From assembly GCF_000967265.1 (NCBI RefSeq), contig NZ_KQ033885.1, positions 1,717,538-1,781,537 of the forward strand: a DNA stretch of 64,000 nucleotides, given 5' to 3'. Of this stretch, positions 28,039 to 36,821 are shown in pieces (the stretch's first letter is position 1; every line of letters begins with the position of its first letter). Position numbers and translations under genes: made by a program. Under the pieces are notes generated by a model that had not been told where the DNA came from, did no database searches, and was given only the letters and a program-made list of their open reading frames with translations. The DNA is from Bifidobacterium mellis. Its GTDB lineage: Bacteria > Actinomycetota > Actinomycetes > Actinomycetales > Bifidobacteriaceae.

Positions 28039-28983
28039 CTAGCGAAGTACCGCGTCCATATGGGCGTAAAAGTCTTTCATGAACCGTTTGCCGTCTACGC
28101 TCAGCGCCACCTTGGTGGTAGGCTCTTCGGCCACCTTGTCGAGGTTCTCCACGGTATCGCCATCGGCTTCCCCAGAAGTCACGACGGTGATGTTCATCGG
28201 GATGGTAGTGACCAGATCAGGATGCATGGCTACACCAACAGCCAGAGGATCATGCAAAGCGCAGCCAGCCAGATAGGGGTGGTGAACCCGGTAGGCCTCA
28301 AGATAGAATCCCACGGCCTTACTGAGAATCTTGGCGCTTTCACTGTCATAGCCCTGCCAGACCTTCAACTCCTTTTCAGTCAGCAGAGTCTTCCTGGTGA
28401 CATCCAAGCCAACCATGGTGATGGGTACTCCCGATTCGAAGCAGATCTTGGCCGCTTCTGGATCAACCATCACATTCGCCTCGGAATAAAGATTGCAGTT
28501 CCCTGGAGTTATAGCTGCACCGGCCATGCTGACCATGCTGAAACCAGGAAGTGGACCGTCGGGGAATCGCAGCAACACCTTGGCCATGTCGGTCATGGGA
28601 CCAGTGGTGATGATCTGCAGGTCTTCCCCGTAACGTTTGATGCTGTCGACGATAAAGTCGACTGACTCTTCTGGAGTGGCATCGCCACTGATATCAGGAA
28701 GGTTTTGATTGCCCAGTCCATCCATGCCATGAAAAGTGCCCGAATATTCGCGATCACGCTGCAATGGCTTTTCAGATCCCATGTAAACCGGAATCTGGTC
28801 GCCCTTGCCAAGACTGTTCACAATGTGCTTGGTGTTGGAGTAGGTCTTGGGGACAGTAGCCATGCCGTAGGAGGCACAGATCCCGATCAGGTCAAGATCC
28901 TCGTGAGACAGGGCATAGCAAAGTGCGAGGGCATCGTCCACACCCGTGTCAACGCATAGAATTGATTTCTTCCGGCTCTCCAT
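28039..28983 (-). CDS. Inosine-uridine-type nucleoside hydrolase
   Basis: This enzyme splits the N-glycosidic bond of nucleosides to free base and ribose. The calcium/ribose-binding cluster is D12-TGV-D16-D17 at the N-terminus; the residue two before D12, usually Asp, is Cys (C10). The C-terminal metal ligand is in CALHDPLAVGVA, and the middle has TTGPMTDMAKVL and MAGAAITPGN, standard for the family. 314 residues. GAGGAAA precedes the ATG. It is the first gene of the operon, behind a promoter with LacI-type operators. It resembles the pyrimidine/purine-type hydrolases; base preference is not readable. Confidence 0.93.
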   Translation of the reverse strand: MESRKKSILCVDTGVDDALALCYALSHEDLDLIGICASYGMATVPKTYSNTKHIVNSLGKGDQIPVYMGSEKPLQRDREYSGTFHGMDGLGNQNLPDISGDATPEESVDFIVDSIKRYGEDLQIITTGPMTDMAKVLLRFPDGPLPGFSMVSMAGAAITPGNCNLYSEANVMVDPEAAKICFESGVPITMVGLDVTRKTLLTEKELKVWQGYDSESAKILSKAVGFYLEAYRVHHPYLAGCALHDPLAVGVAMHPDLVTTIPMNITVVTSGEADGDTVENLDKVAEEPTTKVALSVDGKRFMKDFYAHMDAVLR

Positions 28984-29198
28984 TGATTTCCTCGTTTCCG
29001 TTCCTCTCGGAACTCCCGTCAACCGGAATCAGACGAGCAGCCACGCGACATTCTCGTCAGCATCGATTCCCGCATCAGCGGTCATCCACCGCCCGGTCGC
29101 CATGACCGTGAGGTTGATGGCCGGCATTACTCTCCCCCGCAATTCCACGGAAAGTCGACGCTTCATCATCATCCGGTGTACAGCGTTCACGCCATTGG

Positions 29199-29242
29199 TT
29201 TAACGTTTTATCGCTGTCGTATGATTACGATAAAACGTTAAA
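29199..29242. promoter_or_regulatory. Perfect 15-bp inverted repeat, probable LacI-family double operator
   Basis: TTTAACGTTTTATCG (29199-29213) and its exact reverse complement CGATAAAACGTTAAA (29228-29242) are separated by 14 bases. Each arm contains AACGTT, the CG-centred core typical of LacI-family operators, so each arm may be one operator. The right arm overlaps the spacer and -10 box of the nucleoside hydrolase promoter and the left arm lies just past the expected start site, ideal for repression by the LacI protein encoded next door. Confidence 0.85.
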
Positions 29243-29255
29243 TCATCGCTGTCAA
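29227..29255 (-). promoter_or_regulatory. Sigma-70-type promoter of the nucleoside operon
   Basis: On the minus strand TTGACA (29255-29250) is followed after 17 bases by TATCGT (29232-29227). Transcription would start near 29220, giving a leader of about 235 bases before the nucleoside hydrolase ATG. I see no clear riboswitch in that leader. Confidence 0.65.
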
Positions 29256-29310
29256 CAGCGGCGCGTCAATACCGGATATCCAATATCAGGTATGGTATAA
29301 GGCCTTGCAA

Positions 29311-30375
29311 TCAGTTCCGATGCATCGGGCCGATCGAATCCCTGGCAATGAAGATGGTAGGAATAGCGACCATGTGCCGCTCCATGCTGTCGTTGGCCTC
29401 TTGTGGTGAAGCAACCTTCCCGTCATCGTCAGCGGCATCCTCACGGGCCCCGATCAGCTCCAGCACCTCCCGCACACCTCGGCGACCCATCTCCTGGGCC
29501 TGTTGGGATATGACCGACACCTGCGGGGTCATCAGCCGAAAGACCTCGATGTCATCGAAGGAAACCACCGAGATATCCGCCCCGATGACGAGCTGACGCT
29601 TCTGCATCAACCCGATCATGGTGATGGCGTCCGGCGAGTAGCCGAAGATGACAGCCGTGACATGGTGGGCCATCAGCACATCCAGACCCGCCACACGCGA
29701 GTCGTACTCCCCCTCGCAATCCACGACCGGGCAGTCACAGTCCGGCATCATCTCGGCAGTCAGCTCACGGAAGGCGCTCTCCCGCTCATAGAGGGTGGTC
29801 GAAGCCAGCGAGGAATGCGAGACGAAGCCGACGCGGCGATGGCCTTTCCGGTAAAGAGCCTGCAGGGCCTGACGTATACCCTGACCGGGGTCTGAAACGA
29901 TGTAGGGCACCGAAGTCAGACCAGGCACCCGCCGGTCCACGAAGACCAGGGGCAGCCCCCACCTGACCACATCCTCAATGCCGTGGGTGGGCACCCCTTT
30001 GGGCACAACGATGGCCCCGTCGATCCGCTGTCCCATGATGTTGCGCAAAAAGGAATCCTGTCGGGCCGAATCCTCGCCGAAAGAACCAATCAGCGTCGAA
30101 ATGCCACGGGCATAGAGCTCCTCCTCCATGGAGGCAACCATGTCTGCGAAATAGGCATTGCGCAAGTCCGGCACCAACAGCCCCACGGTCTTGACCGGAT
30201 CAGAACGCATGGCCCGGGCCCGGGAATCAGGCACGTAGCCCATGGACTTGACCATGCTCAGTACAAAGTCTCTGGTCTTGCGCGAAAAGCGGCCTTTGCC
30301 GTGCAGGATCTGCGAGACGGTGGTGGGTGATACCCCCGCCCGTTCAGCCACATCGCGAATGGTCACATACGTCAA
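29311..30375 (-). CDS. LacI family transcriptional regulator
   Basis: A 354-residue repressor. The N-terminal helix-turn-helix and hinge read VTIRDVAERAGVSPTTVSQILHG and SRARAMRS, followed by a periplasmic-binding-protein-like ligand domain (VGLLVPDLRNAYFADMVASMEEEL, GAIVVPKG, FVDRRVPG, GHRRVGFVSH, ISVVSFDDIEVFRLMTPQVSVISQ). I start at TTG 30375 because AAGGGGG lies 6 bases before it and the family helix begins right there; the in-frame extension upstream has no such site. It lies immediately upstream of, and is transcribed toward, the nucleoside operon, and probably binds the inverted repeat there. Ligand likely ribose or a nucleoside (inference). Confidence 0.92.
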   Translation of the reverse strand: MTYVTIRDVAERAGVSPTTVSQILHGKGRFSRKTRDFVLSMVKSMGYVPDSRARAMRSDPVKTVGLLVPDLRNAYFADMVASMEEELYARGISTLIGSFGEDSARQDSFLRNIMGQRIDGAIVVPKGVPTHGIEDVVRWGLPLVFVDRRVPGLTSVPYIVSDPGQGIRQALQALYRKGHRRVGFVSHSSLASTTLYERESAFRELTAEMMPDCDCPVVDCEGEYDSRVAGLDVLMAHHVTAVIFGYSPDAITMIGLMQKRQLVIGADISVVSFDDIEVFRLMTPQVSVISQQAQEMGRRGVREVLELIGAREDAADDDGKVASPQEANDSMERHMVAIPTIFIARDSIGPMHRN

Positions 30376-30635
30376 CGCCAGCCCCCTTATGCCTACCCAA
30401 GAGAGCAGGCTCCCTACTCTTCTGCCATCATCAAGATACCTCACGACCACCGCTGTGCCTGTGAAATGATGCAGACAGACAACGCGAGGAACACGCCAGC
30501 CGATTAATCAGCAGACCCCAAAGCGTCCAGTTTCGGCAAGGCCTCAGCCTAAACTGAGGATGCCGGAATTCCCCCGATGCCATTTGGTATACATTTAGCA
30601 TACATTTTGGGTTCGTCGAGCGTTGTCACGATATG
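30376..30635. other. Upstream region of the LacI gene
   Basis: No gene is visible. At 30582-30608 the plus strand has two copies of a TA-rich word (TATACATTT and CATACATTTT), which on the minus strand give TATGCT and TATACC as possible -10 boxes for the regulator; no convincing -35 accompanies them. Confidence 0.4.
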
Positions 30636-30636
30636 A

Positions 30637-30670
30637 AAAAGCCCAGCAACCGTTGCGATTGCTGGGCTTT
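30637..30670 (-). terminator. Rho-independent terminator of tRNA-Lys
   Basis: AGCCCAGCAA (30640-30649) pairs with TTGCTGGGCT (30659-30668), a 10-bp stem with a 9-base loop. On the minus strand the stem is followed by TTTTTC. It begins about 10 bases after the tRNA 3' end. Confidence 0.9.
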
Positions 30671-30677
30671 GACTCTG

Positions 30678-30751
30678 TGCCCCCACGGGGGCTCGAACCC
30701 CGGACACGCTGATTAAGAGTCAGCTGCTCTAGCCAACTGAGCTATAGGGGC
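30678..30751 (-). tRNA. tRNA-Lys (anticodon CTT)
   Basis: The minus strand folds into a full cloverleaf: acceptor GCCCCTA/TGGGGGC, D-arm GCTCAGTTGGCTAGAGC, anticodon arm GCTGACTCTTAATCAGC with anticodon CTT, and T-arm CCGGGGTTCGAGCCCCG, discriminator A. The CCA end is not encoded. Length 74. Confidence 0.97.
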
Positions 30752-30777
30752 AGGGCACTTTCAAGAGCCAAGTAGAT

Positions 30778-30805
30778 ACTATACACGGTTTCGGCAGGCC
30801 CGCAA
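30778..30805 (-). promoter_or_regulatory. Probable tRNA-Lys promoter
   Basis: On the minus strand TTGCGG (30805-30800) and TATAGT (30783-30778) are 16 bases apart, which would start transcription near 30770, about 20 bases before the tRNA. It overlaps the hairpin that ends fhs. Confidence 0.55.
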
Positions 30806-30830
30806 CACGGCGCGTCACAGGTCTGCCGAA
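30790..30830 (-). terminator. Hairpin after fhs
   Basis: TTCGGCAGGCC (30790-30800) pairs with GGTCTGCCGAA (30820-30830), one mismatch, loop 19. It lies 17 bases past the fhs stop. No T-run follows on the minus strand. Confidence 0.5.
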
Positions 30831-30846
30831 TCCATGCATAGCCTGC

Positions 30847-32367
30847 TTAGACGATCTTGGGCATGGGCGTGGTCAAGGAGGTGGTCAGGTTCACCTGCAG
30901 GAGGCCGGCACCCGTATGGGCCTCGACCTTCTTCAGGGTGACCGTGCGCTTGTCCTGGTCGGCCCGGTCATCGTCGGTCATGGTGGCTGGCGATTTGACC
31001 GCAACCACCACCAGATCCTCGAGGGAGATGCCTGCCTTGCTGCACAGGTCGGAGGCCGCCTGGAGGCTGTCCTGGAAGCCCTCACGCTCGACGACCCGAT
31101 CAGCCGGCACACCGTAGGCACTCTCGGCGATCCAGCGAATCCGATCCGGCACGGACATATCATGCAGGCTTGCTGTATCCGCCTGGGCGTTCGTGGGCTC
31201 CTGCAGGGCTTTGATCAGATCGTCCAGCTGAGGCTCAAGAGCCTTGCCCCCGTCACGGAAGAGGTTGCCCGCGATGGGCTTGCGGAAGCCCAGACCGTCG
31301 GCGGTCTGTCGCAGGGAATCCACCTGGTCGTCCTCGCCCTCCCAGAGGTTGATCAGAGGGAAGGTGGGGATGCCCAGTCCCTCCAGACGGTGCACGTGGA
31401 AGGGATAGCGCCAGCTCAGCTTGGGATCGTCCCGCCAGGTGGTGGCACGTGTGACGACCACGGCGGCGGCCGGCCACTGGGCCCCATACTCGCGGGCGGC
31501 GATGTCCAGCCACTTCTGGGCGCCGGCATCGGCCCCGTAGCCCGCCTCGACGACGACCACGTCATGCCGGGCGCAGGCCATCTCCACGGACACCAGACTG
31601 GGAATGCCGATGGAGACGTTGGCGAATGGCCCACCATGCACGTAGACCGGAGAGCCCTCCAAGGTCTGGGTGAAAGCAGGCTTGACCGCGTCGGTCAGGA
31701 TGCCAGTGATCCGCCAGAGGTCCACAAACTCTCCGAAGGTGACCGGACGGCCATCCAGGGTCCCCGCAACCATGGCTGCCACGCGCCGTTCGATCTCCTC
31801 CATGCTCCTGGAGAGCACCACGATCTGCATGAGCTCGCAGGTGGGAGTCAACACGGTCCGCTCGGGCAGATCGCCCTTACCTCGGTCCACGGTGATCTGC
31901 CGCAGGGACCGCGAAGGCACCTCACTGACCCGGGGCACCAGGACGGTGTCCAACCGGCCCTCGTCCACAGCCTTCTCCGCAAAGGAAACCAGCAGGTTCT
32001 GGGCGGATTCGATGGCCGCCATCTCCCCGCACAGACCCCAGTCCACCAGCTCGGGATGAGTCAGGGAGGACTTGCCGCCGCCGGAGGCGCCACCCTTGGA
32101 CCCGGCAGCGGTAATGCCCATGCTGGGCTGACGCAGGACGGCCGCAGCATCCACCCCCCGGGCGCGCAGAGCGTCGATCAGGGCGATGGTGGTCGTGGTC
32201 TTGCCCTCCCCTCGCGAAGCCTTGAGCGGGGTGTCGGCGGTCACCAACAGCACACGGCCCTGCTTGCGCGGCATATCCGAATGCTCCCGCAGATCCTTCA
32301 AATAGCCGAAGGCATCGATCTTGTCAAACAAGCCGTATGGCCTGACGTAATCGTCGAAACCCGTCAT
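30847..32367 (-). CDS. fhs: Formate-tetrahydrofolate ligase
   Basis: This enzyme makes 10-formyl-tetrahydrofolate from formate, ATP and tetrahydrofolate for purine and initiator-tRNA synthesis. The ATP loop is TPLKASRGEGKTTTTIAL, followed by LRQPSMGITAAGSKGGASGGGKS and SPVYVHGGPFANVSIGIPS, all family signatures, with AGYGADAGAQKWLDI (the usual GFGADLGAEKF equivalent). 506 residues, about 50 shorter than clostridial enzymes but near the length I recall for bifidobacteria. AAGGAGGAG precedes the ATG. In bifidobacteria formate comes from pyruvate formate-lyase. Confidence 0.96.
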   Translation of the reverse strand: MTGFDDYVRPYGLFDKIDAFGYLKDLREHSDMPRKQGRVLLVTADTPLKASRGEGKTTTTIALIDALRARGVDAAAVLRQPSMGITAAGSKGGASGGGKSSLTHPELVDWGLCGEMAAIESAQNLLVSFAEKAVDEGRLDTVLVPRVSEVPSRSLRQITVDRGKGDLPERTVLTPTCELMQIVVLSRSMEEIERRVAAMVAGTLDGRPVTFGEFVDLWRITGILTDAVKPAFTQTLEGSPVYVHGGPFANVSIGIPSLVSVEMACARHDVVVVEAGYGADAGAQKWLDIAAREYGAQWPAAAVVVTRATTWRDDPKLSWRYPFHVHRLEGLGIPTFPLINLWEGEDDQVDSLRQTADGLGFRKPIAGNLFRDGGKALEPQLDDLIKALQEPTNAQADTASLHDMSVPDRIRWIAESAYGVPADRVVEREGFQDSLQAASDLCSKAGISLEDLVVVAVKSPATMTDDDRADQDKRTVTLKKVEAHTGAGLLQVNLTTSLTTPMPKIV

Positions 32368-32406
32368 GAGGCTCTCCTCCTTAATGGTTTTTGCAAATCG
32401 GATGGC

Positions 32407-33933
32407 TCAGTTGTCGGACAGGTGGTATCCGTTGCGCATGCCCATGCTGACCGTGTAGAGCACCTGGCCAAGCAGGTCATCGGTCTGTTCGCGCAGACGG
32501 TCGGCCATGTCCTGGTTGGCGGCCTCCAGCACCTGGCGCACCTCGGCGTTGTCGGTGCCCTGATCGGCGCCCTCCAGCCGTGCCACCTGCTCGTCAGCAG
32601 CGGCAATCAGCCGGTGGCCCTCGCCGCCCACGCTCTGCTGGTAACGCTCGACAGCCGCCGAGGTGCCTGCAAATTCGGAATCGCACAGGGCGGCGATCAG
32701 CCGGTTGGACCAGTAGAGGCTGTCAGTGGAGACCCGGTCAGTGGCGTTGGCCAGATAGTCGGGTGTCCGATCCACATTGGCATAGAAGGGAACCAAGGCA
32801 TTGAAGGCGTTGGACCCGTAGGACATCCATTGGATGGCCCGGCAGGATTCAGGCCGGTAGGGGCGCAGCTGGATCAGGGCCAGCTGGTCGTTGCGGTTGA
32901 TGCCGATGGGCCGGTAGAGCCCTTTGGTGTGCTGGTCGCCGGTCCGCCCATAGGGATCGTAGGGCGTGCCCTGGTAGTGGGAGCTGAGTAGATACTTGAC
33001 ATCCTCCACGGTAATCAGCCGCTCGGGCTGACGGCACCAGGGAATGTTGTCGCTGGCGGGAGTGTGATCGGCGTCCGGCCCGTCCCAGATCTCGTCATAG
33101 GGATTGAGGAAGCGCTGCATGTACCAGGCCCGGGGCGTGTTGTATACATGGTCCGAATCGCTGTGGGATCCGAAGGCGTCACGCGGGTTGAAGGGCGAAG
33201 CCGACTCCACGGCAAGATTCAGGTGGTTGTCGGCGATGAACTCCCGCAGGTCGGCCGAGCAAAGGTGATCGGTCTGGTCTCCGAAGGCGTCGTCCAGATC
33301 GAACTCGTCAATGCCCAGCTGGTTGGGCATGGTCACATAAGAGTCATCTGGCACCCGCTTGGCGATCCAGTGATGGCCGCCTATGGTCTCCATCCACCAG
33401 ATCTCGTCCACGTCGCTGAAGGCAATGCCGTTCATCTCATAGGTGCCGTAGCGCTCAAGAAAGGAGCCCAGCCGCAGGACACCCTCCCGCGCCGAGCGGA
33501 TATAGGGCAGGACGATGGTGACCAGATCCTCCTCGCCGATGCCTCCAGGCACCTCGGCCAGGTAGCCCTCATCGCCCGGACGGCCCTGGGCGGGGGTGAG
33601 TTCCACCAGCGGATCGGCGCCCAGAACACGCTCGTTGGTGGTGATGGTCTCGGTGGCTGACATGGCTACGTTGGCGCTGTTGACGCCCGCTTCGGCCCAT
33701 AGCCCTTGGTCGAGCACAGCATTGGGCACCGAGGTATATCGCATGGGGTCCTCGGGCAGGTCCATCTCCAAGTGGCTGATCACGCTGCGGTAGTGCCGTG
33801 GCTGCTGGTCGGGAGCGACCAGGACGAAGCGTTTGGGACGGAACTCCCCGTTGGCTGAGTCCTCATTCCGAGCGATGATGGTGGATCCGTCGTAGCTGGC
33901 ATTCTTGCCTATCAGAAGCGTGGTGCAGGGCAT
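32407..33933 (-). CDS. C69 family dipeptidase
   Basis: An N-terminal-nucleophile dipeptidase of the PepD type. Cys3 in MPCTTLLIGKNASYDGSTIIARNED would become the nucleophile after removal of the first residues; the following DGSTIIARNED is the family hallmark. Other landmarks are LWAEAGVNSANVAMSATE, WWMETIGGHHWIAKRVPDD and PRAWYMQRFLNP. 508 residues, no signal peptide, so cytoplasmic, splitting dipeptides taken up by transporters. AAGGAAG precedes the ATG. It lies 40 bases upstream of fhs on the same strand and may share its mRNA. Confidence 0.94.
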   Translation of the reverse strand: MPCTTLLIGKNASYDGSTIIARNEDSANGEFRPKRFVLVAPDQQPRHYRSVISHLEMDLPEDPMRYTSVPNAVLDQGLWAEAGVNSANVAMSATETITTNERVLGADPLVELTPAQGRPGDEGYLAEVPGGIGEEDLVTIVLPYIRSAREGVLRLGSFLERYGTYEMNGIAFSDVDEIWWMETIGGHHWIAKRVPDDSYVTMPNQLGIDEFDLDDAFGDQTDHLCSADLREFIADNHLNLAVESASPFNPRDAFGSHSDSDHVYNTPRAWYMQRFLNPYDEIWDGPDADHTPASDNIPWCRQPERLITVEDVKYLLSSHYQGTPYDPYGRTGDQHTKGLYRPIGINRNDQLALIQLRPYRPESCRAIQWMSYGSNAFNALVPFYANVDRTPDYLANATDRVSTDSLYWSNRLIAALCDSEFAGTSAAVERYQQSVGGEGHRLIAAADEQVARLEGADQGTDNAEVRQVLEAANQDMADRLREQTDDLLGQVLYTVSMGMRNGYHLSDN

Positions 33934-34088
33934 ATAAACGTCTTCCTTGTCTGATCGCGGTCAATTGTCATCACCCAGTCCGGAAGTCGAGGATGCCTTT
34001 GCACCCGACTGCGTGGGCAGGCAGGGATGACGGCCGTCTGCGCACTTGGGGCATGGCCTCACTCTAGTGCCAGACCGCCCCAACCAGG
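33934..34088. other. Short intergenic region, nothing assigned
   Basis: Upstream region of the dipeptidase gene and downstream of the PEBP gene. No gene, repeat or convincing terminator seen. Confidence 0.4.
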
Positions 34089-34661
34089 TCAGGCATCAGC
34101 TGGCAGCCAGGCCCGAGCCGCTGCGGCCACCGGCTGGGCGGAATGGATGGCATGGGCCAGGGCATTGAGCCAGAACCCCTCCTCCAAGTCGGGCAAAGCT
34201 TCTTGTGTGGCCCAGACCGACAGCACATAGTCATGAACCCGGTCTGGAGGGGTGGGACCGTTGTAACGCATGAGCACGGCGGGGTCGTCGGCGATCTCCT
34301 TCTCCATGACCAGGGGCGAGGCCGCCGAGGTGCGCCCTTGGGGCACGCCGGGAATCAGATTAGACAGATTTCTGGAGAAGTCCTCGGGAATCGCCAGAAC
34401 AGAGCTTCCGGTCCCCTCAGGCTGCAAGGCGAGCAAAGCCTCGATGGGCAGGTTGGCCAGGGACCAGTGAATCCAGGGGAAGCCGCACACGGGCACGGAG
34501 TCAGGATCCACCAGCATCCAGTGCAGGTAGCGGGCCCCCTGGGGCACATCCTCAAGACGGAAGGGGAAGGAGACTACGGGACGTCCCTTGCGTGTAAGGG
34601 ACTGAGGGGCGCGCTTGGCGTACCGATCGGGAATAGTGCCGAAATCAGTGATAATCCTCAT
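34089..34661 (-). CDS. YbhB/YbcL (PEBP, Raf-kinase-inhibitor-like) family protein
   Basis: A 190-residue phosphatidylethanolamine-binding-protein fold. The ligand-pocket motifs are HWMLVDPDSVPVCGFPWIHWSLANLP (D-P-D-x-P and the H-W strand) and MRYNGPTPPDRVHDYVLSVWA (Y-x-G-P-x-P-P). No signal peptide, so cytoplasmic. Function in bacteria is poorly known. ATG 34661 begins MRIITDFG, matching family openings better than the start seven codons upstream. Confidence 0.88.
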   Translation of the reverse strand: MRIITDFGTIPDRYAKRAPQSLTRKGRPVVSFPFRLEDVPQGARYLHWMLVDPDSVPVCGFPWIHWSLANLPIEALLALQPEGTGSSVLAIPEDFSRNLSNLIPGVPQGRTSAASPLVMEKEIADDPAVLMRYNGPTPPDRVHDYVLSVWATQEALPDLEEGFWLNALAHAIHSAQPVAAAARAWLPADA

Positions 34662-34704
34662 GATTCGATTCTCGCCCGCCAAGCCGACGAGGTCAAGTTC
34701 ATAC

Positions 34705-35865
34705 TCAGACCAGCAGAGTGCAGAAGAGGGCCTCGAAGACCAGGAGCGGCGAACCGTTGGCAGCCAGCCTCCTGCGAGCCCGGGCGATCAGCTGAATACG
34801 GTCGATGGCCCCCTGCCTGGAGAGTCTGACGGACAGATCGGCAATTGCCGCCCGATTCTCCAAATTGACCAGACCCGCCTTCTCCTCGGCGCCGTTCTGC
34901 AAGACACCCACATCCCGGTAGACACTGGCCAGAGTGCTCAGGTTGCGGTCCAGCACATCCCGGGTCAGTCTGGTGACCCTACGGCGAACCTGATCCTTGC
35001 CGCCCAAGGCATGATAGGCCCCACGAAGCTGACGGGGAATACGTTCCTTGTCCCTAAGGCCGTTGATCTGCCGAAACTCCCGCTCGTCCCTGGCCACCTC
35101 ATCGTCCACGGTGGCAGTGGCCTGATCCCGGGCCGCATCCACCACCCGGCCAGCCAGGATCACGGCATCCGAAGCGCGTCTAAGGCCCAGCAGGCCCACT
35201 ACCAGCTCATCACGGTCGGCCAGGACCTGATCCCTGGTGGCGTAGAGGCGGGCGATGCCGATGTGCCCCTGCGCCAGACGGGCGGCCTTGGCGGCCAGGG
35301 GCCGGTCCACTCCCACCTGGTCAGTCAGGAAATCAGCCACTGCGGTGTTGGACGGCACCGCCAGGTTGAGCACTCTGGTCCGTGAGCGGATGGTGGGCAG
35401 CACGTCCTGGGCGCTGGGTGCGCACAGAAGCCAGATTGTATGCTCGGCAGGCTCCTCGATCTCCTTGAGCAGCACATTGGTGGTCCGCTCCAGCATCCGG
35501 TCCACGTCTTCGATGATAATGACCCGCCAAGGCGAGGTTGAGGGCATCTGCTCCGAGGTCATGATCAGCTCCCTGACCTCGTTGATGCCGATGGTGACCT
35601 TGTTGGTGGACAGTATGGTCACATCCGGATGGGTTCCGGCCAGAACCTGCTGAGTGACACGGGTGGGCTGGTCGCTCAATCCCTGATCCGGACTGATCAG
35701 GGCTGCCGCGAAAGCCCGGGCCAGATTGGAACGCCCTGATCCAGGAGGGCCGCAGATCAGCCAGGACTGCGCCACCTCGTCATGACCCTGCGCCTGAGCG
35801 GCCACCGTCCGCTTGAGTAGCTCGACCGTGGGCTGCTGGCCCACAATGGCATCCCAGACGCTCAT
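34705..35865 (-). CDS. holB: DNA polymerase III delta' subunit
   Basis: Delta' is the fixed stator of the clamp loader. The N-terminal AAA+ module starts [17 protein letters not shown] with a changed P-loop [11 protein letters not shown] (Arg for the catalytic Lys, usual for delta' in actinobacteria), then [47 protein letters not shown] and the S-R-x motif [11 protein letters not shown]. The Cys-rich zinc module found in many delta' proteins is missing. 386 residues. Its ATG overlaps the tmk stop by four bases; topA-tmk-holB form one operon. Confidence 0.93.
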   Translation of the reverse strand: MSVWDAIVGQQPTVELLKRTVAAQAQGHDEVAQSWLICGPPGSGRSNLARAFAAALISPDQGLSDQPTRVTQQVLAGTHPDVTILSTNKVTIGINEVRELIMTSEQMPSTSPWRVIIIEDVDRMLERTTNVLLKEIEEPAEHTIWLLCAPSAQDVLPTIRSRTRVLNLAVPSNTAVADFLTDQVGVDRPLAAKAARLAQGHIGIARLYATRDQVLADRDELVVGLLGLRRASDAVILAGRVVDAARDQATATVDDEVARDEREFRQINGLRDKERIPRQLRGAYHALGGKDQVRRRVTRLTRDVLDRNLSTLASVYRDVGVLQNGAEEKAGLVNLENRAAIADLSVRLSRQGAIDRIQLIARARRRLAANGSPLLVFEALFCTLLV

Positions 35866-36821
35866 CGGGTCTTCCGCAGGAGTCGGGACCGGAGCAGCCG
35901 CCGAGCGCGGGAACCTACAGGAACCGAATCGTCGTCAGCATCCCCACCGACTGTCGCTGCCTCCATGTCCTGGTCGTCCTGGTCGGCATCAGCCTCCGGT
36001 GCCTGATCGGGCGTATCCATAGCCTCGGTCCAATCCGACTCGGCACCCTGCTCATCGTCCTCATAGCCTGCCGTCGATTCATCCTCGTCGGCATCGTCAT
36101 GGGCGTCAGCGTCGTCATTGTCATCATCGACCTGAGGCAAATCCGGCTCACGCCCTTCGACCAACTTGTCCAAATCGTCCTGGATGATCTGCCAGACCTG
36201 GTCGATGGATTGGGTGGCATCGATAACCAGGAACCGGTCGGGCTCATTCTGAGCCAACTGCAGGAATGCCTGACGCACATGCTGCTGAAAGTCATCGCCA
36301 GCCGACTCCAGCCGATCGGGCTCATGATCCAGACGCGACTCGGACTGGGACGGATCCGCGTCCAGCAGGTAGGTGCGCTTGGGCATAAGGCCCTGACTGG
36401 CCCACAGGCTCAGACGACGAATCACGTCCTCCGACAGATCACGGCCTCCGGCCTGATAGGCCACTGAGGAATCCAGATAACGGTCGCAGAGCACAATATC
36501 TCCGCGATCCAGAGCCGGACGTACCACCTGGGCCACATGCTCGGCCCGGTCCGCCGCGTAGAGCAGGGCCTCGGTCCTTGGGGCAAGATCGTCGGAGGCG
36601 TCAACCACGTCGGTGCCCCCGGTCACGGCCACCGAGGGAAAAGCGGCCAAGCCATGAAGGACGAGTTCCCGGATGGTCAAGCCGACAGGGGTGCCGCCCG
36701 GCTCGCGGGTAATCAGGGATCGCAGGCCACGTTCCTGCAGATAGTTGTGCGCTTGTTGGACCTGGGTGGTTTTGCCTGCTCCATCCACGCCCTCGAAGGA
36801 AATGAACAAACCATCGCTCAT
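35862..36821 (-). CDS. tmk: Thymidylate kinase with long acidic C-terminal tail
   Basis: The enzyme phosphorylates dTMP to dTDP. P-loop [12 protein letters not shown] (9-20), the DR[YH]/REPGGTPVG motif at 39-47, [18 protein letters not shown] (112-129) as substrate loop, and the catalytic core ends near residue 220. After that comes an unusual tail of about 98 residues: about 75 strongly acidic (Asp/Glu-rich, repeated D-D) and a final basic stretch [15 protein letters not shown]. The tail has no counterpart in ordinary Tmk. Its ATG overlaps the topA stop by four bases and its stop overlaps the holB start, so translation is probably coupled. Confidence 0.95.
   Translation of the reverse strand: MSDGLFISFEGVDGAGKTTQVQQAHNYLQERGLRSLITREPGGTPVGLTIRELVLHGLAAFPSVAVTGGTDVVDASDDLAPRTEALLYAADRAEHVAQVVRPALDRGDIVLCDRYLDSSVAYQAGGRDLSEDVIRRLSLWASQGLMPKRTYLLDADPSQSESRLDHEPDRLESAGDDFQQHVRQAFLQLAQNEPDRFLVIDATQSIDQVWQIIQDDLDKLVEGREPDLPQVDDDNDDADAHDDADEDESTAGYEDDEQGAESDWTEAMDTPDQAPEADADQDDQDMEAATVGGDADDDSVPVGSRARRLLRSRLLRKTR

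Noticed and set aside
28740-29220. Possible riboswitch in the long nucleoside operon leader
   Set aside because: No purine, preQ1 or other aptamer core could be recognised in the 235-base leader.
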